DNA of 64,000 nt, from positions 59,542 to 123,541 of the forward strand of contig PNLY01000003.1 of NCBI GenBank assembly GCA_013823325.1, written 5' to 3'. Shown here piece by piece: positions 9,350-18,285 of this stretch. Each line of letters begins with the position of its first letter. The first letter of the stretch is position 1. The notes below the pieces were generated by a model. That model searched no databases. It was given only the letters and a program-made list of their open reading frames with translations, and was not told where the DNA came from. The DNA comes from Methylobacterium sp. (GTDB lineage Bacteria > Pseudomonadota > Alphaproteobacteria > Rhizobiales > Beijerinckiaceae). Made by a program: the position numbers and the translations under genes.

Positions 9350-10446
9350 GCCGGCCGCTTCGGCTGGCTTATCTCTCGCTGGAGACGCCACGCCCGGGTC
9401 AGGCGTCGCAGACCCATATCGACGAGATCATCGCCAGCCTGAGACAAGCCGGCTGGCAGGTCGAGCTCTTCGCCACGACCCGTGGTGGCGCGAGCGCACA
9501 CACCTCCTTCCTGCAGCGCCTGCTCGATTATGGCCGGGTCCAGCTCACCCTGACACGCTGCCTGCGCGAGTTCGACGCGGTCTTCGTCCGCTCGCATTTC
9601 ATGGCGTTGCCGCTCGCGCTCTGGGCGCGCTGGCGCAAGGTGCCCATCGTTCAGGAGATCAACGGCAAGCCGGCCGACATCGGCGTGACCTATCCGGCGC
9701 TGAAGCCGTTCTCCCCACTGTTCGCCTGGCTCTACCGGACGCAATACCGCATGGCCGGCCATCTGGTCGCGGTCACCGAGGGCCTCTCCCAATGGGCCCG
9801 CGGCTTCGCCGGGCATGACCGTATCAGCACCGTCTCCAACGGCGCCAATACCGATCTATTCCGGCCTGACGGCCCGCGCGCCGACATCCCTGGCCGCTAT
9901 GTCGTCTTCGTCGGCGGCCTCGTCGCCTGGCACGGCATCGGCACCATGCTGGCGGCGCTGCAGGAGCCGGCCTGGCCGGCGGATGTGAAGCTCGTCATCG
10001 TCGGCGACGGCGTCGAGCGCGGCAAGGTCGAGGCCGCGAAGGCCGATCCGCGCCTGCTCTGGCTCGGCCGGCAGCCCTATGATGCGGTCCCGGCCCTGCT
10101 GCGCGGCGCGCTCGCCGCACTCTGCGTGATCGAGGACCAGGATGGCCGCTCGGCCGCGGGCGTCGCGCCGCTGAAGCTGTTCGAGGCCATGGCCTGCGGT
10201 ATCCCGGTGATCGCCAGCGACCTGCCCTTCCAGGCCGAGATCGTCAGGCAGGCGGATGCGGGTCTGGTGGTTCCGCCCGCCAGCCCCTCTGCCATCGCCA
10301 TGGCCGCCCGGACGCTCGGCGAAGCTCCGGCCAAGGCCGGCATATTGGGCCGCAATGGAGCAGTCTATGTTGCCCGCGAAGCCAGCTGGCGGCAGCGTGG
10401 CGCCGAGATCGACCGCATCCTGCGGGCGACGATACCCGCCAACTGA
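9346..10446 (+). CDS. Glycosyltransferase family 4-like protein
   Basis: The 366-residue GT-B protein shows an N-terminal acceptor domain (AYLSLETPRPGQASQTHIDE) and a C-terminal nucleotide-sugar domain. The latter includes VVFVGGLVAWHGIGTMLAAL and the donor motif LKLFEAMACGIPVIASDLPF. It overlaps wbpE by four bases, so its product is made together with the sugar nucleotide enzymes. It may transfer the 2,3-diamino uronic acid or the next residue; the sequence cannot tell. It acts at the cytoplasmic face of the inner membrane. Confidence 0.85.
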   Translation: MSRPLRLAYLSLETPRPGQASQTHIDEIIASLRQAGWQVELFATTRGGASAHTSFLQRLLDYGRVQLTLTRCLREFDAVFVRSHFMALPLALWARWRKVPIVQEINGKPADIGVTYPALKPFSPLFAWLYRTQYRMAGHLVAVTEGLSQWARGFAGHDRISTVSNGANTDLFRPDGPRADIPGRYVVFVGGLVAWHGIGTMLAALQEPAWPADVKLVIVGDGVERGKVEAAKADPRLLWLGRQPYDAVPALLRGALAALCVIEDQDGRSAAGVAPLKLFEAMACGIPVIASDLPFQAEIVRQADAGLVVPPASPSAIAMAARTLGEAPAKAGILGRNGAVYVAREASWRQRGAEIDRILRATIPAN

Positions 10447-10589
10447 AGCGGCTGCATACTGAGTACCCGAACGAAATTTGTGGTGAACGCATCCTGTCCG
10501 AGATGAGTTAAGCCCGGACGGGTAAAGTGTTCCCCCTTCGGCAAGTTGGATATGAAGACGATCATGAAACTTCTGGGACCGCGCTCTTC

Positions 10590-11792
10590 GTGAATGATCG
10601 TGCCGCACGGGCGCTGCGCATCGCAGTGCTGTCCTACACCACGATCGCGCACGACCATCGGGTCATGCGCACGCTGGAGACGCTTGCCGCCCTCGGCCAC
10701 GAAGTCACCGCGATTGGTTTCGGGGAAGCGCCCGCTTTGCCCGTCGCGATGATTCGGCTCCCCGATCCCCCGGGCCGGACCGCACAGCGGCTCGCCATCG
10801 CCACGACCCAGTTTCCTGCCAATCTGGTGCCTGCCTCGGCCCCGCTTCTGCACATGCTCTTGCCGCAGCATCGCGCCGCCCGCGCCGCCTTGCTCGCCCT
10901 GCGCCCCGACATCGTTCACGCCAACGACTGGCCGGCCCTTGTCGCGGCGGACGCCGCGAAACGGGAGACGGGCGCACGCATCGTCTACGACAGCCACGAG
11001 CTTGCGAGCGAGGAGCACGCCGACAACCGGCTCTGGCGCCTGGTGGCGCAGCGGCACACGCGCGCAATCGAAGCGGGCTTCATCCACCGGGCCGATGCGA
11101 TCATCACGGTCAGCGACGGCATCTCCCGCACCCTGCAGGACCTCTACGATCTGCCGGAGCCGCCTCTGGTGGTTCGAAATGCCCTGGCCTATCGCACCGT
11201 CACGCCGGCCCCCCTGGCCGAACCGCTGCGCCTGCTTTTCCATGGCATCATGAAAGGCGGGCGCGGGATCGAGGCGCTGATCGGCGCAATGCCGGTGCTG
11301 CCGCAGTTCCGGCTGACGCTGCGCGGCGACGGCGCGCCCGCCTACCTCGCCAAATTGCGGGCCCGGGTCGCAGAGCTGGGCGTCGGTGCCCGTGTCGCCT
11401 TCGAGCCGGCCGTACCGCATGACGAGGTGGTCGCAGCCGCGGCCAGCTCTCATATCGGCGTCTTCTGCGCGCCGATCGAGACGCGGCACAATCGCTTCGC
11501 GATGCCCAACAAGGTCTATGAGTATTTGATGGCCGGGCTGGCGGTGCTCGTCACCGAAGGGACCGATCTTGCGGCCTTGGTGCAGGAGCACGCTTGCGGA
11601 CTGACCGCGACCGCTTCGACGCCGGAGGCGATCGCCACGGCTTTGCGCGCTCTGTCCCTGAGCGCGCTCGGCGAGATGCGCGCCAATGCTCTGGCCGCCG
11701 CACCCAGGCTGTCATGGGACGAAGAGCGCGTGCGCCTGATCGGGCTCTATGACCGGTTCGCCCCTATCGATCGGGCGCAGCGTGTCGGCTGA
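10590..11792 (+). CDS. Glycosyltransferase family 4-like protein, paralogue 1 of 3
   Basis: This GT-B protein opens ALRIAVLSYTTIAHDHRVMR. It contains VYDSHELASEEHADN, a VSDGISRTLQ segment and the donor-binding AMPNKVYEYLMAGLAVLVTE. The same blocks recur in the proteins at 11749 and 25661, so the three are paralogues. The start is uncertain: GTG at 10590 directly precedes the conserved opening, while GTG at 10527 would add 21 residues with no visible homology. The end overlaps the next gene by 44 bases if that gene begins at its first ATG. Donor and acceptor unknown. Confidence 0.82.
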   Translation: MNDRAARALRIAVLSYTTIAHDHRVMRTLETLAALGHEVTAIGFGEAPALPVAMIRLPDPPGRTAQRLAIATTQFPANLVPASAPLLHMLLPQHRAARAALLALRPDIVHANDWPALVAADAAKRETGARIVYDSHELASEEHADNRLWRLVAQRHTRAIEAGFIHRADAIITVSDGISRTLQDLYDLPEPPLVVRNALAYRTVTPAPLAEPLRLLFHGIMKGGRGIEALIGAMPVLPQFRLTLRGDGAPAYLAKLRARVAELGVGARVAFEPAVPHDEVVAAAASSHIGVFCAPIETRHNRFAMPNKVYEYLMAGLAVLVTEGTDLAALVQEHACGLTATASTPEAIATALRALSLSALGEMRANALAAAPRLSWDEERVRLIGLYDRFAPIDRAQRVG

Positions 11793-13050
11793 ACCGGCGG
11801 CAGGCAGTGCCTCGGCACGAGGCCGTCCAGCAATCGGCCTGCTGGTCCTCGCTGCGGTCGCCGACGATCCGCGCGTCCGTCGCCAGGGCGACGCGTTCGC
11901 CGGCGCGGGCTGGGACGTCGAGGCATTCGGCCTGCCAGGCGCGCGCGCGCAGGCTCCGGCCTGGCCGGTCGGCACCTTGTCGGAGGCCGAGGCCGCCAAT
12001 GGGCCCGGCGGAGCGGGCGAAAGCGCGACGATCCGCATCCGCCGCCGGCTCGCCAAGATCGTCGGCCTCGCGGGCCTGTCGCTTGGCGTGACAGCCTGGC
12101 CGCAGATCTACTGGCGCCTGGATTCGCGCTTCGAGGCACTGCTCGCCCGCGCCTCGGTGCGACGCCGCGACATCTGGCTCGCCAATGACTGGCAGACGCT
12201 GCCGATCGCACTCGAGCTCGCACGGCGGCAGAGCGCCGCCGTGGTCTACGATACACATGAGCTGGCGAGCAACGAATACGGCGACAACCTGCGCTGGCGC
12301 CTGCTGCACCGCCCGCTGGTGACCGCGGTCGAGGGAGGCTGCATCCGCGAAGCCGGGCTGGTGACCTGCGTCTCGTCCGGTATCGCCACCGAACTCCAGC
12401 GGGAGTACGGGCTCGCCGACACCCCGATGGTGATCCGCAACCTGCCCTCCTGGACGCCGGCCCCTTCCCACCTGCCGGGCCAGCCGGCCAGGGTGCTCTA
12501 TCATGGCGTGGTCTCGCCCGGCCGGGGGCTCGACATCTGCATCCGCTCGGTCGCGCGCTGGCGCGACGGCTATACCCTGACGATCCGCGGCCCCGTTACT
12601 CCAGGTTATCGCGCCGAGCTGGAACGGGAGATCGCCGCCGCGGGCGTCGCGGACCGCGTAAGCCTGGTCGAGCCCGTTCCGGTGACGGAGCTCGTCAGGG
12701 AGGCGGCGGCCTTCGACGTCGGCCTATTCTGCCTGCCGGGATCGTCGCCGCAGAACCGGCTCGCCCTACCGAATAAGCTGTTCGAATATATCATGGCTGG
12801 CCTCGCGCTCTGCGTCTCAGCCCAGCCGGAAATGGCCGCCACGGTACGCGAGCACGATCTCGGCGTGCTGATCAACGGCGATACGCCCGAAGCCGTCGCC
12901 GCAGCGGTCAACCGGCTCGACACCGCCGGCATCGCCCGCTACCAGGCCAACGCCCTGGCCGCCGCGAGGGAACTCAACTGGACCAGCGAAGGCCGGGTCC
13001 TGGTCGAGGCCTGCGCAGCCTTGCTGGACCGCCGAGGCTCCCGCACCTGA
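11749..13050 (+). CDS. Glycosyltransferase family 4-like protein, paralogue 2 of 3
   Basis: The 433-residue GT-B protein begins its fold at RPAIGLLVLAAVADDPRVRR. It carries VYDTHELASNEYGDNLRWR, the VSSGIATELQ segment and LALPNKLFEYIMAGLALCVS, all matching the neighbours at 10590 and 25661. The first ATG (11749) overlaps the upstream gene by 44 bases; a GTG at 11782 would cut this to 11, and about 25 N-terminal residues carry no recognisable fold. A tandem duplication with 10590 is the simplest origin. Likely a cytoplasmic-face transferase of the same glycan. Confidence 0.85.
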   Translation: MTGSPLSIGRSVSAEPAAGSASARGRPAIGLLVLAAVADDPRVRRQGDAFAGAGWDVEAFGLPGARAQAPAWPVGTLSEAEAANGPGGAGESATIRIRRRLAKIVGLAGLSLGVTAWPQIYWRLDSRFEALLARASVRRRDIWLANDWQTLPIALELARRQSAAVVYDTHELASNEYGDNLRWRLLHRPLVTAVEGGCIREAGLVTCVSSGIATELQREYGLADTPMVIRNLPSWTPAPSHLPGQPARVLYHGVVSPGRGLDICIRSVARWRDGYTLTIRGPVTPGYRAELEREIAAAGVADRVSLVEPVPVTELVREAAAFDVGLFCLPGSSPQNRLALPNKLFEYIMAGLALCVSAQPEMAATVREHDLGVLINGDTPEAVAAAVNRLDTAGIARYQANALAAARELNWTSEGRVLVEACAALLDRRGSRT

Positions 13051-13093
13051 CCGCGGCGGCCGAGCGCTTCCCCGAACGGCTTGGCCTGCGCCT

Positions 13094-14074
13094 TTAGCCG
13101 CGCAGCGACTTGTTCGCTTCCATGTCCATCCACATGCCGAAGAAAAAACTCTGCAGGCTCGTGGTGCTGGCGAACATGAAGGCGATGGCGCTGAGAGCCG
13201 GCGCGCTGCCTTCGTCCGCCCAAAGCCAGATGATGCGGCCGAACAGGACGGCGCTGACGGCGGCAAGCAGCAACCCGATCATGTAGAACAGCACCAGCGG
13301 ATGGAAGTCCATCACGATGTACTTCAGGAACATGCGCTCGCGGAAACGCCGCAGCAGCAGGCTGCTGATCGTGAAGATGACGCGGCGGATCTTGATGCCG
13401 CTGACCTCGCCGACCTGGTAGAGCGGCTTCACCGGCACGTCGCGCACCGACATGTTGTTGATGTTGAGCGAGACCAGCAGATCGTTGGGCTGGCCATAGC
13501 GCCTGTACATCTTCTGCCAGTCGATCGCCTTCAGCGCGTTCCGGCCGATCGCGGTATAGCCGCACTGCGTGTCGGAGACATGCCAGTAACCCGAGCCGAC
13601 CTTGGTCAGGAAGGACAGGCAGGCATTGCCGAAGAAACGGACCTTCGGGATGAGCGCGACGCCGCCGGGGAAGAGGAAGCGGTTGCCCTTGGCATAATCG
13701 ACATCGTCGACGACGACGGGCGCGAGCAGGCGCGGCAGATCGGCCGGATCCATCTGGCCATCGCCCGCCATCACGACCGCGACATCGGCGTTGTTGTCGC
13801 GCGCCCATTCATAGCCCGAGGCGATCGCCCCGCCGACGCCTTGGTTCTCCGCATGCTGGATCAATACGACGCGGGGATGATCGGCCTGTGCTGCGCGGAC
13901 TCGCTCGGCGGTCGCGTCGCCACTCTTGTCATCGACGATGACGATGTGGTCGACGTAGTCCGGCATCGTCTCAATGACGTGGACGATGTTGCGCTCTTCA
14001 TTGTGCGCCGGCACCACCGCGACGACAATGGCCTGGCGGATCTTCTCCATGTCTTCGGCTGAAACGTCATGCAT
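13094..14074 (-). CDS. Glycosyltransferase family 2 with C-terminal membrane segments
   Basis: The protein has 326 residues. The GT-A fold shows VPAHNEERNIVHVIETMP, the nucleotide-binding IVIVDDKSGDATAE and an acidic DXD-like site in VVMAGDGQMDPADLP. After FRERMFLKYIVMDFHP come two hydrophobic helices (about 250-275 and 285-310), as in polyprenol-phosphate or undecaprenyl-linked GT2 enzymes. The start ATG is at 14074. It reads towards the plus-strand glycosyltransferases and is divergent from the exporter genes at 14330. A polyprenyl-phosphate sugar synthase that supplies the GT-C-like proteins is plausible but not shown. Confidence 0.87.
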   Translation of the reverse strand: MHDVSAEDMEKIRQAIVVAVVPAHNEERNIVHVIETMPDYVDHIVIVDDKSGDATAERVRAAQADHPRVVLIQHAENQGVGGAIASGYEWARDNNADVAVVMAGDGQMDPADLPRLLAPVVVDDVDYAKGNRFLFPGGVALIPKVRFFGNACLSFLTKVGSGYWHVSDTQCGYTAIGRNALKAIDWQKMYRRYGQPNDLLVSLNINNMSVRDVPVKPLYQVGEVSGIKIRRVIFTISSLLLRRFRERMFLKYIVMDFHPLVLFYMIGLLLAAVSAVLFGRIIWLWADEGSAPALSAIAFMFASTTSLQSFFFGMWMDMEANKSLRG

Positions 14075-14329
14075 TGGAAGGATCCGAACTGAACATCCTG
14101 GCGCGGTAGAAACAGAAGCGCCCAGAAGGCGAGGCCTCCCGGGCGTCGCCCGTCTACACGATCAGCACCGTCTTAAGCAAGCGCGATACTTACCTTGCGA
14201 GACGATCACGCACAGTTTTGTCCGCACGTCCAACTCGTCATTGACAGGAGAAGAACGGTCTGATGTGCAATGCCGCGCCGCAGGAGAACTTTGGGCGGCC
14301 CCATTCGACGGTAGTGCAAGCGAGGATCA

Positions 14330-15172
14330 GTGACAGCGAATCGGCCGCTATCCGACGATGCCGTGGACATCACCTCCGCCACAGACACCGCCTTCGGATC
14401 CTTTCGGACGCTCTGGAACTGGCGGTTCCTCACCTGGGCGCTGACTGTCCGGGACGTCAAGCTGCGCTACAAGCAGACGGTGCTGAGCTTCGGTATCGTC
14501 ATCCTGCGCCCCCTGCTCTCGGCCGTGATCATGGCCTTCGTGCTCGGCAGCGTCGCCAATCTCTCGACCGGCGAGATCCCGATCTTCGTCTTCGGCTTCG
14601 TCGGCAGCATCATCTGGTTCTACTTCAACTATGCGCTGAGCAATTCGGCGATGTCGCTGCTCAAGGAGAGCGACACGATCAGCAAGGTCCACGTCCCGCA
14701 CTTCATCCCCGTGCTGGCCGGCACGTTCTCGACATATGTCGACTTCATGGTCAGCTTCATCGTGCTGGTGGTCTATCTGCTGGTCAGTGGCTTCACACCG
14801 GGCTGGACAATCGTACTCGCCCCCTTCATCGCGCTGGCGACACCGCTCAGCGTGCTCGCCTATTCGCTGTTCCTGGCGCCACTGACGGGCCTGTTCCGCG
14901 ACTTCCGCGAATTGACCAACCTGATCCTACAGTTCCTGCTCTTCCTGACCCCCGTCTACTATCCCTTCGACAAGGTACCGGCACTGTTCCAGCCGGTGCT
15001 GGCGCTCAACCCGGCGCTCTGGGTCATTGAGCTGTTCCGCGCCAGCGTGCTCGGCCAGATGACCTGCGATCCGTTCTGGATCTGGGTATCGCTCGGCTCG
15101 ACCCTGGTCAGCTGCGTGATCGGCATCCGCTTCTTCCGCGCGCTCGACCGCGTGCTGATCGATTTCCTCTAG
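14330..15172 (+). CDS. ABC-2 type polysaccharide exporter permease (Wzm-like)
   Basis: This 280-residue membrane protein has a cytoplasmic N-terminus and about six hydrophobic spans. ALTVRDVKLRYKQTVLSFG, the amphipathic entry motif of Wzm/KpsM permeases, precedes the first span. LNPALWVIELFRASVLG stands near the end, as in O-antigen ABC permeases. The GTG start at 14330 has GAGGAT five bases before it. The 255-base spacer from the divergent GT2 gene contains a TTGACA (14241-14246) without a convincing -10 box, so the promoter is unproven. It pairs with the ATPase 15 bases downstream to move a finished glycan across the inner membrane. Confidence 0.92.
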   Translation: MTANRPLSDDAVDITSATDTAFGSFRTLWNWRFLTWALTVRDVKLRYKQTVLSFGIVILRPLLSAVIMAFVLGSVANLSTGEIPIFVFGFVGSIIWFYFNYALSNSAMSLLKESDTISKVHVPHFIPVLAGTFSTYVDFMVSFIVLVVYLLVSGFTPGWTIVLAPFIALATPLSVLAYSLFLAPLTGLFRDFRELTNLILQFLLFLTPVYYPFDKVPALFQPVLALNPALWVIELFRASVLGQMTCDPFWIWVSLGSTLVSCVIGIRFFRALDRVLIDFL

Positions 15173-15187
15173 CTGGGGGCAAGCGGC

Positions 15188-16471
15188 ATGACCCGACCGA
15201 TCCTCGCCGTCGAGGGCCTGTCCAAGCGCCATTACCACGGCGCGCAGACCGGCTATATTGCCCTGCGCGCTCTAGTGGAGGCAGGCCGCGCCGAAGGGCA
15301 GATCGACCAGCCCTCTTTCTTCTCGCGCTTCGGCGAGCCTTTCTGGGCACTGCGCGATATCTCCTTCGAGGTCGGCCCCGGCGAGCGGCTCGCCGTCATC
15401 GGCGGCAATGGCGCCGGCAAGTCGACCCTGCTCAAGATCCTCGCCCGCGTCGTCCGGCCGACCCGGGGCCGCGCCTGGTATCGTGGCCGCATGGCGGCGA
15501 TGCTCGAGGTCGGCACCGGCTTCAACACCGACCTGACGGGGCGCGAGAACGCCACGGTCAATGCCGCGGTGATGGGGATGGACAGCCGCTTCATCAAGCG
15601 AAAGTTCGACGAGATCGTCGCCTTCGCGGAGCTGGAGGAGGCGATCGATACGCCGCTGAAGTTCTATTCGACTGGGATGAAGGCTCGCCTCGCCTTCTCG
15701 ATCGCCGCTTTCATGGAACCCGACATCCTGATTGCCGACGAGGTGCTGGCGGTAGGAGACGCCAAGTTCCAGCGCGCCTGCCTGCAGAAGATGAGCAGCC
15801 TCGGCGAACAGGGCAGCACCGTGATCTTCGTCTCGCATTCGATGCCGCAGGTGCTGCGCCTGTGCACGCGCGGCATCTGGCTCGACCAGGGCAAGGTGGT
15901 GATGGACGGCGCCATCTCCGACGTCGCCGCCGCCTATGGCGCCAAGCAGATGAACATGACGGGCGAGGATTACGAGAACTACCGCCCGAAAGATGCCAAG
16001 GACCCGGTGCGGCTGGTCAACCTGCGGGCGCTCAAGGCGGATGGCGAGCCGACGACCCAGTTCGACGTGCGGGATCCCGTCACCCTCGAGCTGCGTTACG
16101 AGGTGCTGGCCGACGGTCTGCAGGTCGCACCCGAGATCAGCCTGATCGATGCCAACCACCAGGAGATCCTGGTCACCGGCGTGCGCCAGTCGCAGCAGGC
16201 CACCGCCGCCTCGGCGCCGGGCGCCTATGTCGGCCGCGTCACCGTTCCGGGCGACCTGCTCAACGAAGGCGTCCATCACCTCACGGTCCGGGTCCTCTCT
16301 TTCGAGCGACATGAACGGCTGGCCGAGAGCCGGGAGGCGCTGACATTGTTCGTCGGCGACCAGGCGGCGGGCGACAGCGCGCGCGGCGATTATCTTGGGC
16401 CGATCGGCGGCATGGTCCGCCCCAGGCTCGACTGGACGATTTATCCCGACCCGCAGGCCGCCACCCGCTGA
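15188..16471 (+). CDS. ABC-type polysaccharide exporter ATPase with C-terminal glycan-binding extension (Wzt-like)
   Basis: The ATPase domain covers about residues 1-260: Walker A GGNGAGKS (72-79), signature STGMKARLAF (from 161) and Walker B ILIADEVLAVGD with the catalytic glutamate. The next roughly 160 residues (265-427) are a separate beta-rich domain, as in Wzt proteins that recognise the modified non-reducing end of the O-polysaccharide. KpsT-type ATPases lack this part. The gene follows the permease closely and forms the exporter with it. The extension implies that a terminal modification, perhaps one of the methyl, carbamoyl or pyruvyl groups predicted in this locus, marks the chain for export. 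Confidence 0.92.
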   Translation: MTRPILAVEGLSKRHYHGAQTGYIALRALVEAGRAEGQIDQPSFFSRFGEPFWALRDISFEVGPGERLAVIGGNGAGKSTLLKILARVVRPTRGRAWYRGRMAAMLEVGTGFNTDLTGRENATVNAAVMGMDSRFIKRKFDEIVAFAELEEAIDTPLKFYSTGMKARLAFSIAAFMEPDILIADEVLAVGDAKFQRACLQKMSSLGEQGSTVIFVSHSMPQVLRLCTRGIWLDQGKVVMDGAISDVAAAYGAKQMNMTGEDYENYRPKDAKDPVRLVNLRALKADGEPTTQFDVRDPVTLELRYEVLADGLQVAPEISLIDANHQEILVTGVRQSQQATAASAPGAYVGRVTVPGDLLNEGVHHLTVRVLSFERHERLAESREALTLFVGDQAAGDSARGDYLGPIGGMVRPRLDWTIYPDPQAATR

Positions 16472-16503
16472 CGGCCTCACCGTCCCACCCGGGAAAGAAC
16501 GAC

Positions 16504-17289
16504 ATGGACTTCACCCAAGCCAAATACGTCTCGATCATCGAAGCGGCGCTCGGCGCCGGCTATCGGGTCTGCTCGATCCGCGACTGGTACGACGATCCCG
16601 TCAAGCAGGGCCGCGTCCTGCTCGTGCGCCACGATGTCGATCGGCAGCCCTGGAATGCGCTGGAGATGGCGCGCAACGAGCACGCCCGAGGCGTCCGCAC
16701 CTCCTATTACTTCCGCTCTCTGCCCTGCTCCTTCGTGCCCGAGGTGATCACCGGCATCCGCGATCTCGGCCATGAGATCGGCTATCACTATGAGGACTGG
16801 TCGCTCGCACGCTTCGACAAGGCACGCGCGATCGAGAGGTTCGACACGAACCTGAAGCGGTTGCGCGAATTCGCGCCGGTCTCTTCGATCGCGATGCATG
16901 GCAGCCCGCTCTCGCGCGAGAGCAACCTGTCCATCTGGAAACACTGTGATTTCCGCGACTGGGGCGTGATCGACGCGATCGAATCGCTCGATTTCAAGGG
17001 CTTCGCGTCGTTCACCGATGCCGGGCGCACTTTCGGCCAGACCGGCGCCAATCTGCGCGATTATCTACGCGGCGAGGACCGCATCGACGACGTCCACTCC
17101 TCCGACGACCTCGCCGCCTTCCTGCGTACCGGCCGCTATGAACGCGTTCATATCGGCGTCCACCCGGAACGTTGGAACGACTCGGCCCTGCCCTGGGCGC
17201 GGCAATGGGCCTTCGATTTCGCCGCCAACAGCGTCAAGCGCGGGCTGAAGCTGGTGCGCAAGGCCCCGGCCCAAGCCGGCCCGGGCTGA
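16504..17289 (+). CDS. Polysaccharide deacetylase-like (NodB-fold) protein
   Basis: The protein has 261 residues. It shows the metal-site-like motif LLVRHDVDRQPWNALEM and a second motif GHEIGYHYEDWS, then IAMHGSPLSRES and VHIGVHPERWND, in the order expected of NodB-fold deacetylases. These give candidate His/Asp metal ligands. It starts 32 bases after the Wzt-like gene and is probably co-transcribed. It has no signal peptide, so a cytoplasmic role on a lipid-linked or nucleotide-linked sugar is more likely than on the exported polymer. Whether it truly deacetylates, or hydrolyses another bond, is open. Confidence 0.72.
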   Translation: MDFTQAKYVSIIEAALGAGYRVCSIRDWYDDPVKQGRVLLVRHDVDRQPWNALEMARNEHARGVRTSYYFRSLPCSFVPEVITGIRDLGHEIGYHYEDWSLARFDKARAIERFDTNLKRLREFAPVSSIAMHGSPLSRESNLSIWKHCDFRDWGVIDAIESLDFKGFASFTDAGRTFGQTGANLRDYLRGEDRIDDVHSSDDLAAFLRTGRYERVHIGVHPERWNDSALPWARQWAFDFAANSVKRGLKLVRKAPAQAGPG

Positions 17290-17301
17290 AACAGGCCGGT
17301 T

Positions 17302-18285
17302 TCAGCGCGAGTAGCCACCGAAGCGCCGCACCGCCTGGATCGCAGTGCGCTTGCAGAAATTGACGAAGCTCGGCTGGTAGATGCGCGAATAGGGACGCAG
17401 TTCGCCCCCGAAGCGACGATAGAACGTCTCCACCGGCTTGATCATCGATCCTTCGAAGTCGAAGTCGAGACCGCGGTTCAACGCGTCCTGAATGATCTGC
17501 GCCAGGAGCGAGGCATTCGACCCAGCCTCGGCGTGCGGCGATGAACCGTTGAAGACGAAATAGGCCGCCTGCCAGTCATAGAGAACGGCCGCCGCCGATG
17601 TCGCCCCCTTGCCGGTCTCCTCGGCGAACCAAATCCGCACCATGTCGTGCGCTGCCAAGGCAGCCACGAGACGGCAGAAACGCTCTTCAGACATAAGCGG
17701 CCGTGCGCCGCGACTAGTGAATGGCATATTGGCCAGCTTGTAGCAGCTGGCCACGTCGGCTGCAGAGCCTGCGCTGCCCTCGCGGATCGTCACTCCGCCT
17801 TTCAGGCCGCGCCGAGCGGCCCTGCGAATGCGGGAATCGGCAGCATCCCACCAGCTGTCCTTCGCTGCGGCCGGGATCACATATGTATAGGCCGTCTGCT
17901 CATGCAGGCCGAGCCAGTGAAACGGCATCCAGCTCGGCACAGACGGATGGAAGGTATAGTCGAACGACTTCGTCGCCTTGACCAGCGCAGCAAGCGTCTC
18001 GACATGGGCATAATAGTCGCTGAAATCCGCCTTGAGCGGTCCCTCCCATGCGAGACCGAGATATTTGCAATAGAGCGGATTGGTCCGAAGACCCCCGATC
18101 CCCCTCGTCAAAGGCAGGCCGGCCACGATACGCCCCTCGGCGCGTACCACATGCAGATCGTAACCGACGCCCAGCCCGTCGAGATAGGCCGTGGTCATAA
18201 ATACAGTCCCGGCCGGGCACCGGCGCAGGAAAGTGTCCCACTCTTGCTTGGCCTCAGGCGTATCTGGCAGACGCTCGACGCTCAT
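17302..18285 (-). CDS. FemAB/GNAT-like acyltransferase (BioF2-like fold)
   Basis: The 327-residue protein shows the split GNAT arrangement seen in CelD/FemAB-like proteins of exopolysaccharide loci. The N-terminal half has EWDTFLRRCPAGTVFMTTAY and the C-terminal half AAAVLYDWQAAYFVFNGSS, followed by GLDFDFEGSMIKPVETFYRR. Such proteins attach an acyl or aminoacyl group to a sugar or peptide acceptor. Its start overlaps the stop of the membrane protein upstream by four bases, so it is the last gene of a four-gene minus-strand operon (22026 to 17302). The donor is not recognisable. Confidence 0.72.
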   Translation of the reverse strand: MSVERLPDTPEAKQEWDTFLRRCPAGTVFMTTAYLDGLGVGYDLHVVRAEGRIVAGLPLTRGIGGLRTNPLYCKYLGLAWEGPLKADFSDYYAHVETLAALVKATKSFDYTFHPSVPSWMPFHWLGLHEQTAYTYVIPAAAKDSWWDAADSRIRRAARRGLKGGVTIREGSAGSAADVASCYKLANMPFTSRGARPLMSEERFCRLVAALAAHDMVRIWFAEETGKGATSAAAVLYDWQAAYFVFNGSSPHAEAGSNASLLAQIIQDALNRGLDFDFEGSMIKPVETFYRRFGGELRPYSRIYQPSFVNFCKRTAIQAVRRFGGYSR

